From Thermodesulfovibrionales bacterium (lineage in GTDB: Bacteria > Nitrospirota > Thermodesulfovibrionia > Thermodesulfovibrionales > UBA1546): 7,933 bases of DNA. Below, piece after piece: positions 1 to 5,344 of this stretch. Under the pieces are notes generated by a model. It was not told the origin of the DNA. It saw only the letters and a list, made by a program, of their open reading frames with translations, and did not search any database. The stretch's first letter is position 1. Every line of letters begins with the position of its first letter. Position numbers and translations under genes: made by a program. The stretch covers positions 1 through 7,933 of the forward strand of contig JASEHP010000065.1 in NCBI GenBank assembly GCA_030018605.1, read 5' to 3'.

Positions 1-24
1 ATACACCCTTATCTTTTTTACCGC

Positions 25-52
25 AAGATTTTACACAGAAGATTTTACGCTA
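25..52. repeat. 14-bp tandem duplication across the aroE stop codon
   Basis: The 10-mer aagattttac occurs at 25-34 and again at 39-48, giving two units of 14 bp. The duplication covers the last codons and the stop of aroE, so the final residues (VKSSV) are encoded by one copy. The 14-nt period is twice seven, like the heptamer repeat at 3946-3973, but two copies alone could be chance in an AT-rich stretch. Positions 1-24 hold no recognisable gene. Confidence 0.4.
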
Positions 53-921
53 CCATTCTCAACCAGCGCTTTTCGCATTACCTCAACAGGCGGTTTTTTG
101 CCTGTCCATAATTCAAATGCAAATGCGCCCTGCCATAAAAGCATGCCGAGGCCGTTAAGAGTTTTGCATCCTTTTCTTGAGGCTTTTTGAAGCAAAGGAG
201 TGTTTTTATAAATCAAATCGCATACAACATGCCCTGATTTAAGCAGACCAATATTCACAGGAACAGGGTCGTTCTTTCTCAACCCGAGAGGAGTTGCGTT
301 TATGATTACATCATATTTGTCCATGTTATTTATGTTCCCTGCTGAGAATACGTTATTGTTTATTTTTTTCAAATCCCTGATGAGTTTCCCTGCCTTCTTT
401 CTGTCTATGTCATACAAGAATAATTTAGATGCGCTCTGGCAAAGATAATATCCTATTGCCCGCGACGCCCCGCCCGCGCCTACTATAAGAACGTTCTTAT
501 TTTTTACAGATATGCAAGCCTCGGATAATAACTTCATAAAGCCTCTGCCGTCAGTGTTATACCCAATAAGTTTATCGCCCTGATTCACTATTGTATTAAC
601 GGCGCCTATGAAAGATGCGTCAGCATCTACCTTGTCAAGCAGGGGGATGACATTCTCTTTATGGGGCATCGTCACATTTACCCCCGCGAGATCAAGTGCT
701 CTTACTGCCTTTACCGCATCCTTCAAAAATCCCGGCTTAACAGGGAATGTCAGATAACAACAGTCAAGTCCGAGATGCTTAAAAGCTGCATTGTGCATTG
801 CAGGCGACAGGCTATGCTCAACAGGCCAGCCAAGCAGACCAAGCACCTTTGTCTTTCCGCTTATATATTGACACTTTGACGCTCTGATACTTTGACCCTT
901 TAATGTTTTTTTATTTTTCAA
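31..921 (-). CDS. aroE: Shikimate dehydrogenase (AroE), possibly NAD-dependent
   Basis: Cytosolic enzyme that reduces 3-dehydroshikimate to shikimate in aromatic amino acid synthesis. The 296-residue protein has all the family signatures. The shikimate-binding HSLSP is at 36-40, NVTMPHK at 82-88 carries the catalytic Lys88, and IGAVNT at 105-110 contains Asn109. NTDG at 122-125 gives the catalytic Asp124, and the Rossmann loop GAGGAS is at 148-153. NATPLG at 209-213 follows, and a C-terminal GLGMLLWQGAF contains Gln264. The strand-end motif that is normally Asn-Arg-Thr, which contacts the NADP phosphate, reads Asp171-Ile-Asp173, suggesting NAD(H). The start is TTG, chosen because GGAGG sits 7 nt upstream. 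The start overlaps the stop of the DUF512 gene by 4 nt (TTGA), so the two are probably coupled. The first ~20 residues precede the usual family start (SGKTKVLGLLG) and are partly encoded by octamer repeats. Identity is near certain; the start and cofactor are inferred. Confidence 0.95.
   Translation of the reverse strand: MKNKKTLKGQSIRASKCQYISGKTKVLGLLGWPVEHSLSPAMHNAAFKHLGLDCCYLTFPVKPGFLKDAVKAVRALDLAGVNVTMPHKENVIPLLDKVDADASFIGAVNTIVNQGDKLIGYNTDGRGFMKLLSEACISVKNKNVLIVGAGGASRAIGYYLCQSASKLFLYDIDRKKAGKLIRDLKKINNNVFSAGNINNMDKYDVIINATPLGLRKNDPVPVNIGLLKSGHVVCDLIYKNTPLLQKASRKGCKTLNGLGMLLWQGAFAFELWTGKKPPVEVMRKALVENGSVKSSV
865..896 (-). repeat. Four tandem octamers translated as part of the AroE N-terminus
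   Basis: Read on the minus strand, four contiguous 8-mers follow one another: GTCAAAGT, ATCAGAGC, GTCAAAGT and GTCAATAT. Two are identical and the other two are related. They lie just inside the aroE reading frame and encode about residues 9-19, before the conserved start of the enzyme fold. The repeat resembles intergenic simple repeats but is read through because the SD and TTG start lie upstream of it. Confidence 0.75.
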
Positions 922-2240
922 TTGATTCCCTCCATCCCCTTCATTATGCCCTCAGGCGTAGATTCAATTACCTTCACTTTTATGCCAAGGGCGTCTTCAA
1001 CATCTTTTCTTGAGATATCGTCCAGAAAAACGTCTTCTCCGTCTCTAAAGACAACATCAGGGATAAACAGACATTCATGACCATCAGTCTTATCCAACAA
1101 TTCCCTTATCACGTCTCTTCCCGTCAAAAGCCCTGTAACTGTTATTGCCTTGCCGAAAAAAGTATTTTCCACAGGGATAACATTTATGTTTATGCCTTCT
1201 TTCTCAAGCAGCTTGTCTGTGATTTTCTTAAGATACGGATAAAACGAAATGCCGGTAAAAGTCAAGACCTTCTTTTTCTTGATCTGATGGCTTAAGGATG
1301 ATCCGCCTGAGGCGGAATGGCCTATCTTCCTTGACTGCGACATAAACAACTGTACCATGCCAACGCCATTCTCTATCTGGGGTAGTTCTCCGTATTCGCT
1401 CAATGCCGGAAAATTTACCCCTCCTTTTATGTACAACTCGTCTGCTCCATAAACAACAGAGACCCCGTGTTTCTTCCTGAACCGTTTCTGAAAAGAGTCA
1501 ATTATATCGAGCGCCTTCAATGCATCCTCTTTTTCAACAGGCTTTATTGCCTGCCTCCTGTGCATTGTAATGCCAACCGGAACGACAGCAATGGAAGATA
1601 CGTAGGGATAATAGAACCCATAAAGGTCCCTTATTGTTCTCTGAAGCTCCTTGTCATCGTTGTATCCAGGACACAGCACAATCTGAACATGCATCCTAAT
1701 TTTATTTTCTTTTAGGAACTTCAATTCCTTCAGGACATCTCCGGCCTTAGGATTTCCAAGCAGCGTATTGCGGATGACTTTATTGGTTGAGTGCACGGAG
1801 ATATAAAGCGGGCTCAGACGCTGCTGTGCAATCCTCTTCTTGTCATGAGCGCTAAGATTTGTGAGGGTGACATAATTGCCGTAGAGGAAAGACATTCTGT
1901 AGTCTTCATCTTTTATATAAAGAGATTTTCTTAATCCTTTGGGAAGCTGGGACACAAAACAGAATACGCAGTTATTAATGCATCTCTTTATCTTGAAAGG
2001 TTTCAGTGTGACTCCGACATCTCCTGTTTCTTTTGGCGCAACCTTTAAAGAGACTCTTTTGCCTTTTCTCATGGCAACGATATTTAGTTCAGGTTCATTC
2101 CTGTAAAACATAAAGTCTATGCCGTCGTGAAGCCTGCGGCCGTTTATGAAAAGGAGCAAATCTCCGGGCAGAAGCCTCTCTTTTTCCGCAGTGCTTCCCT
2201 GCGTAATTGTCTCTATTTCAACTCCGTATTTATTCTTCAT
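918..2240 (-). CDS. DUF512 family radical SAM protein with N-terminal PDZ-like domain
   Basis: A conserved bacterial protein (440 aa) of unknown reaction, expected to be cytosolic. Residues 1-70 resemble a PDZ domain (GSTAEKERLLPGD, then FINGRRLHD). A radical-SAM core follows, with the cluster motif Cys87-x3-Cys91-x2-Cys94 (CINNCVFC). The C-terminal DUF512 region is recognised by VVPVGIT, YGADELYIKGG, LPQIENGVGM, TFFGKAITVTGLLTG and IPDVVFRDGEDVFLDD. Family knowledge: DUF512 proteins are widespread in Clostridia, Cyanobacteria and deep-branching phyla, and related cyanobacterial sequences are annotated as putative Fe-S oxidoreductases. The ATG start overlaps the pgsA 3' end by 11 nt, and the only SD-like bases (AGAGGG) are about 13 nt away, so translation is probably coupled to pgsA. 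A 15-nt palindrome lies in the linker near residues 309-313. The family call is strong; the function is unknown. Confidence 0.92.
   Translation of the reverse strand: MKNKYGVEIETITQGSTAEKERLLPGDLLLFINGRRLHDGIDFMFYRNEPELNIVAMRKGKRVSLKVAPKETGDVGVTLKPFKIKRCINNCVFCFVSQLPKGLRKSLYIKDEDYRMSFLYGNYVTLTNLSAHDKKRIAQQRLSPLYISVHSTNKVIRNTLLGNPKAGDVLKELKFLKENKIRMHVQIVLCPGYNDDKELQRTIRDLYGFYYPYVSSIAVVPVGITMHRRQAIKPVEKEDALKALDIIDSFQKRFRKKHGVSVVYGADELYIKGGVNFPALSEYGELPQIENGVGMVQLFMSQSRKIGHSASGGSSLSHQIKKKKVLTFTGISFYPYLKKITDKLLEKEGININVIPVENTFFGKAITVTGLLTGRDVIRELLDKTDGHECLFIPDVVFRDGEDVFLDDISRKDVEDALGIKVKVIESTPEGIMKGMEGIN
929..933 (-). promoter_or_regulatory. Ribosome binding site deciding the aroE TTG start
   Basis: On the minus strand GGAGG lies 7 nt before TTG at 921, inside the last codons of the DUF512 gene. 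This near-perfect SD supports the TTG start. The only other plausible start, a GTG at codon 26, follows an A-rich stretch with no SD. Confidence 0.75.
1302..1316. repeat. Perfect 7-bp-arm palindrome inside the DUF512 gene (REP-like)
   Basis: The sequence tccgcct-g-aggcgga is a perfect inverted repeat with a single central base. It is much more GC-rich than its surroundings. It encodes part of a Ser/Gly-rich linker (SASGGSS) between conserved blocks of the DUF512 protein. It may be a short dispersed palindromic repeat that landed in coding sequence, or it may be chance. No second copy is seen in this window. Confidence 0.5.
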
Positions 2241-2769
2241 ATGTCAATTTGAACCCTCTGTATATATAGTGCAGGCCCGAAATAATTGTCAGCGCTGCTG
2301 TCAGCCATATAAGCACATCCTGGATGTCGGGGAGGAAGCCTACGTTTATATCAAGAAGCACATAACATAGAAGCATCAACTGCATGGCTATGGCAGCCTT
2401 GCCCGTGGCTGTCGGTTTTACGTTTGATGTATGCGTTATCAGATAAACAAGCACCCATCCCGTTATTACAATAACATCCCTGCTTATCACGGTTATTGCA
2501 AGCCACTTAGGCACCAAATCGTTTAGCGAAAAAATGACAAATGACGTAACAAGAAGAAATTTGTCCGCAAGGGGGTCAAGAAATGTTCCGAGTTCCGTCT
2601 TTTGATTGGTAAGCCTTGCAATAAATCCGTCAAGGGTATCTGTCAGTGCGGCGACAATAAACATGTAAAGTGCATAATCATATCTTTTATATATTACTGC
2701 TATTGTAAAAATAGGGATTATTACTATTCTTGCTATTGTAAGCGCATTAGGAAGATTCAGAACCCTCAC
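2230..2769 (-). CDS. pgsA: CDP-diacylglycerol--glycerol-3-phosphate 3-phosphatidyltransferase
   Basis: Integral membrane enzyme that transfers the phosphatidyl group from CDP-diacylglycerol to glycerol 3-phosphate, the committed step towards phosphatidylglycerol and cardiolipin. The 179-residue protein has the full CDP-alcohol phosphotransferase signature D-G-x2-A-R-x8-G-x3-D-x3-D at residues 47-69 (Asp47, Gly48, Ala51, Arg52, Gly61, Asp65, Asp69), with an extra Asp44 upstream as is usual. The N-terminus (NLPNALTIAR) is typical of PgsA, and there are several hydrophobic segments (about 15-28, 33-43, 69-82, 90-110, 127-145 and 150-167). Length matches the family (~180 aa). The start is GTG, with GTGGGG 5 nt upstream as a weak SD. 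The gene overlaps the downstream DUF512 gene by 11 nt. Other family members such as phosphatidylserine synthase are possible, but the N-terminus and length favour PgsA. Confidence 0.9.
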   Translation of the reverse strand: MRVLNLPNALTIARIVIIPIFTIAVIYKRYDYALYMFIVAALTDTLDGFIARLTNQKTELGTFLDPLADKFLLVTSFVIFSLNDLVPKWLAITVISRDVIVITGWVLVYLITHTSNVKPTATGKAAIAMQLMLLCYVLLDINVGFLPDIQDVLIWLTAALTIISGLHYIYRGFKLTYEE

Positions 2770-2793
2770 ATTAACCCCACTTGTCAGTATTCA

Positions 2794-2831
2794 GTGTCGG
2801 TGAACTGTGTCGGTGAACTGTGTCGGTTACT
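2794..2831. repeat. 13-bp tandem repeat between the TPR gene and pgsA
   Basis: The 13-mer gtgtcggtgaact occurs at 2794-2806 and again, identically, at 2807-2819. A shortened third copy (gtgtcggttact) runs to 2831. Related GACACT motifs continue to about 2856. A 6-bp stem (ctgtgt at 2818-2823 with acacag at 2833-2838) can form around a 9-nt loop, but no T-tract follows, so this is not a convincing terminator. The repeat fills much of the 90-nt spacer at 2770-2859. Confidence 0.8.
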
Positions 2832-2859
2832 AACACAGACACTAACCACTGACACTCAT

Positions 2860-3945
2860 TCATGGAATATTAAACGGAATCCCCGCAAACTTGAGTTTCA
2901 ATCCGAGTTTATTATAACACCTATTTCCATTCTTTCCATTTTTTTTATTTACAACCGATAACAATGCATCAGCATGGCAGTTCTCGACAGAAAATCCATT
3001 GGAAAGAGAATCTCTAAACGCAGCATTCAGATTCACCAGCGCAGAAGAAATCCTGCCTCTTAAAAATTCTATCTCGCCCATGCCGAGTTTGCAGTATATA
3101 ATCCCCCTTGGATCTTTTGTCTTCCTGAAAAATCCGTAGGATTGCCTGAAATAATCCATTGCCTTATCAAGCCTGCCAAGCATGGTATATGTCTTGCCAA
3201 TGCCCCAGAGAGTATATGAGAAACTTACAATATCGCCTATCTCCCTGTAAAGAGTTGTTGCCTTTCTGAAATGAAGAAGAGCGCCTGAGTAATCACCCTG
3301 CATTCTCAGGGCATTCCCGATGCCGCAGTGGGAATATGCAATTCCAAATGTATCTTTTAATTCAGAAAATAATTTATTGGCAGCAGTGTAGTATTTAAAG
3401 GAATCACTGAACAACCCTGCCACCCTGCTTGCGCCTCCAAGCCCGCACAGGTTATAGCCCGTCCCGTGCTTGTCTCCAAGTGTCTTAAATAGACTAAGTG
3501 ACTCCTTAAATGATTTAAGAGAAGCTGCTACATCCCCCTTAATACGAAAAGCCCCTGCCTTGGCCCAGAGCACAAATGCGATGCCTTCGGCGTCTTTTCT
3601 TTCTCTATAAACCTTCTCAGCGCGTGAAAACATCTTGAGAGCCTCTTTCCATCTGCCAAGCCCCCGTATTGAAAGGCCGAATCCGACCATTGCATCAGCC
3701 TCTGTTGTCCTGTTCTTCAATGCCCTGCTGATTTTTATTGCCTCGGAATAATTCCTGCCTGAAAGTTCAAACTTTCCTGTCATGCGATAGACATCTCCGA
3801 TAGACATAAGACAGCGGAGCCTGCCTTCAATAACCCTGTCTTTTTCGTATGCCTTCTTTGCGCTTCTGAAAAGCAGAAGCGCATCTTTGTATTGCGCCCT
3901 GTTTTTAAATCTCTCTGCTCTACGAAAAAAACTGTCTGCCGTCAT
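2860..3945 (-). CDS. Tetratricopeptide (TPR) repeat protein, 40-residue repeat type
   Basis: I do not recognise a specific gene; the architecture is clear. From about residue 10 to 325 the 361-residue protein consists of helical TPR units, and from residue 48 to 290 they keep an exact 40-residue register without insertions. The turn motif recurs as SIG (48-50), GFG (88-90), a degenerate unit near 128-131, GLG (168-170), GIG (208-210 and 248-250) and GMG (288-290). Each is followed by hydrophobic helix positions and an acidic or Gly turn (for example MQGDYSGALLHF). Forty-residue units are typical of the LGN/kinesin-light-chain-like subclass (TPR_12), used for peptide or partner binding. No signal peptide, membrane segment or catalytic domain is visible, so it is probably a cytosolic scaffold. 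The ATG has no SD: the 28 nt before it are A-rich heptamers. The last ~30 residues are Lys/Asn-rich and overlap a promoter-like sequence, so the true C-terminus may be shorter. Confidence 0.85.
   Translation of the reverse strand: MTADSFFRRAERFKNRAQYKDALLLFRSAKKAYEKDRVIEGRLRCLMSIGDVYRMTGKFELSGRNYSEAIKISRALKNRTTEADAMVGFGLSIRGLGRWKEALKMFSRAEKVYRERKDAEGIAFVLWAKAGAFRIKGDVAASLKSFKESLSLFKTLGDKHGTGYNLCGLGGASRVAGLFSDSFKYYTAANKLFSELKDTFGIAYSHCGIGNALRMQGDYSGALLHFRKATTLYREIGDIVSFSYTLWGIGKTYTMLGRLDKAMDYFRQSYGFFRKTKDPRGIIYCKLGMGEIEFLRGRISSALVNLNAAFRDSLSNGFSVENCHADALLSVVNKKNGKNGNRCYNKLGLKLKFAGIPFNIP
2911..2919 (-). promoter_or_regulatory. Candidate extended -10 promoter for pgsA-DUF512-aroE
   Basis: The minus strand reads TGTTATAAT, a perfect -10 hexamer with the TGn extension. 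A weak -35 (ATGGAA, 3 of 6 matches) lies at 2934-2939 with a 17-nt spacer. It sits inside the 3' end of the TPR reading frame, about 140 nt upstream of the pgsA GTG. This is a prediction from motif matching only. Confidence 0.4.
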
Positions 3946-3973
3946 AAATTTTTAATTTTGCATTTTGATTTTT
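3946..3973 (-). repeat. Four A-rich heptamers filling the rpe/TPR spacer
   Basis: On the minus strand the spacer reads as four consecutive 7-mers of the form AAAAnnn: AAAAATC, AAAATGC, AAAATTA and AAAATTT. It ends exactly at the ATG of the TPR gene and starts 3 nt after the rpe stop. It occupies the place where an SD would be expected. Short heptanucleotide tandem repeats are known from intergenic regions of some bacteria, notably filamentous cyanobacteria. Confidence 0.65.
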
Positions 3974-3976
3974 TAT

Positions 3977-4630
3977 TTAAGAAAGTAATCCCCGCAATTT
4001 CTTCATAAGGGAGACATAATCCCCTGAACTAAAGAATGCCGAGCCCATGACAAGTATATCAGCTCCTGCATCGGCAACCATCTTCGCATTATCCGGCTTC
4101 ACGCCGCCATCAACCTCAATCAGAGTTTTAAGCCGCCTGTCCGAAATCATTTTCTTTAATGCCTTTATCTTGTCTACGACCTGCGGAATAAAGCTCTGCC
4201 CTCCAAAGCCCGGATTAACGGACATCAGGAGAACAAAATCCACATCCTGAATAATGTCATCAATACTGCCGAGCGGAGTTGCAGGGTTAAGCGATACCCC
4301 TGCCTTTACCTTGTTTTCTTTTATCTTATTCACAATGCGGTGCAGATGTCTTGCAGTCTCAAAATGCACTGTCAGGTAATCCGCGCCTGCCTTTATAAAA
4401 TCGTTCAGGTATTTGTCTGGCTCTTCTATCATCAGATGCACATCAAGGGGAACAGATGTTATTTTTTTAATCGCTTCCACGATGGAAGGCCCGATGGTTA
4501 TGTTCGGCACGAAATGGCCGTCCATTATATCAATATGGAACAAATCTACGCCCGCTGCTTCGGCTGCCTTTATCTCTTCGCCAAGTCTCAAAAAATCCGC
4601 AGAAAGTATTGACGGCGCAATCTTAATCAT
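3977..4630 (-). CDS. rpe: Ribulose-phosphate 3-epimerase
   Basis: Cytosolic TIM-barrel enzyme that interconverts ribulose 5-phosphate and xylulose 5-phosphate in the pentose phosphate pathway and Calvin cycle. The 217 residues match the usual family length (215-225). The N-terminus IAPSILSADF is diagnostic. Expected metal and acid/base residues are present: His32 and Asp34 (FHIDIMDGHFVPN), His65 (DVHLMI) and Asp174 (EVDGGV). The phosphate-binding loops are also seen: SVNPGFGGQSF at 137-147, the Gly-Gly of EVDGG, and MGSAFF near 195-200. The start is ATG with GAGG 8 nt upstream; this SD overlaps the stop codon region of the PASTA gene, 10 nt away, so coupled translation is likely. No unusual substitutions were seen. 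Confidence 0.97.
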   Translation of the reverse strand: MIKIAPSILSADFLRLGEEIKAAEAAGVDLFHIDIMDGHFVPNITIGPSIVEAIKKITSVPLDVHLMIEEPDKYLNDFIKAGADYLTVHFETARHLHRIVNKIKENKVKAGVSLNPATPLGSIDDIIQDVDFVLLMSVNPGFGGQSFIPQVVDKIKALKKMISDRRLKTLIEVDGGVKPDNAKMVADAGADILVMGSAFFSSGDYVSLMKKLRGLLS

Positions 4631-4640
4631 ATTATCTTCC

Positions 4641-5339
4641 TCATTTCCCTTCTGTTTGCAGATAAACCGTATCCCCTGTCTTTATCTGGCTTCCGGGCCT
4701 GGGTTTCTGTGATTTTACGATTTCTCCCATGTCTGTGATACCGGCTTTTAATCCCAGCTTTTCAGCAAGCTGCACAGCCTCCTGCCTTATCATACCCTGA
4801 AAATCGGGGCAATAATAAATCGTTTCATAACGCCCTGAACTGACGATAAGCGTAATCCTCTCTGTAATTTTTTCGCCCGGCATCGGTTTCTGAGCTATAA
4901 CCCTGCCTTTCTCCGCAGAATTTGAATGCACACGGATAACCTTAGCTGCTTTCAAGCCGTTCTGCAAAAGTAAGGACTCTGCCTTGTCCAGAGATTCTCC
5001 GACTACCGGGGGAAGAGACTGGACTCTCGGGCCTTTGCTCACAAATACTCTGATGCTGCGTTGTTCCTTAATCCTGATTCCGGAAGGCAGGTCCTGCCTG
5101 ATTATATGCCCTGCCGGAACATCCGAATCGTAATCTTCGCCTTCTACTTTCAGATTAAGCCCCTTCTGGCTCAGAAGCTCATTAGCCTCAACAATGCTTT
5201 TCCCTGAAAGTTCCGGGACATCCACAGTCCTGCTGAAACTCAGCAGCTTAAATGTGGCATATGCAAAAAGCAGTACGACAAGAACAAAAGCCAAGGAGTA
5301 AAGCGAAAACTTTGCTATGCTACCTGCGTTTTTCTGCAA
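4641..5339 (-). CDS. Membrane-anchored protein with three PASTA domains, no kinase
   Basis: The 232-residue protein has a short basic N-terminus, one transmembrane segment (about 13-34) and three extracytoplasmic PASTA domains (about 38-103, 105-168 and 171-229). Each shows the characteristic pattern: a VP/LPPVVG-type start (VDVPELSGKSIVEA; LPPVVGESLDKAE; CPDFQGMIRQEA), a GL in the middle and a QxPxPG-type turn (RQDLPSG, AQKPMPG, SQKPRPG). In other proteins PASTA domains bind peptidoglycan or muropeptides and are attached to Ser/Thr kinases or penicillin-binding proteins. Here there is no enzymatic domain, so a cell-wall-binding or sensing role is inferred. The start is TTG, 5 nt after the gyrA stop, with AAGGA 9 nt upstream inside the gyrA end. 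PASTA-only genes next to rpe occur in several Gram-negative lineages (general knowledge, not checked). Confidence 0.88.
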   Translation of the reverse strand: MQKNAGSIAKFSLYSLAFVLVVLLFAYATFKLLSFSRTVDVPELSGKSIVEANELLSQKGLNLKVEGEDYDSDVPAGHIIRQDLPSGIRIKEQRSIRVFVSKGPRVQSLPPVVGESLDKAESLLLQNGLKAAKVIRVHSNSAEKGRVIAQKPMPGEKITERITLIVSSGRYETIYYCPDFQGMIRQEAVQLAEKLGLKAGITDMGEIVKSQKPRPGSQIKTGDTVYLQTEGK

Positions 5340-5344
5340 GTGAG

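Noticed and set aside
2818..2838. Hairpin between the TPR gene and pgsA as a terminator
   Set aside because: Only a 6-bp stem with a 9-nt loop and no following T-tract on either strand; it is explained by the tandem repeats.
2602..2961. Plus-strand open frame of 119 codons across pgsA and the spacer
   Set aside because: It spans the conserved PgsA active site in antisense and the 13-bp repeats; Cys/Tyr/Asn-rich composition indicates a shadow frame.
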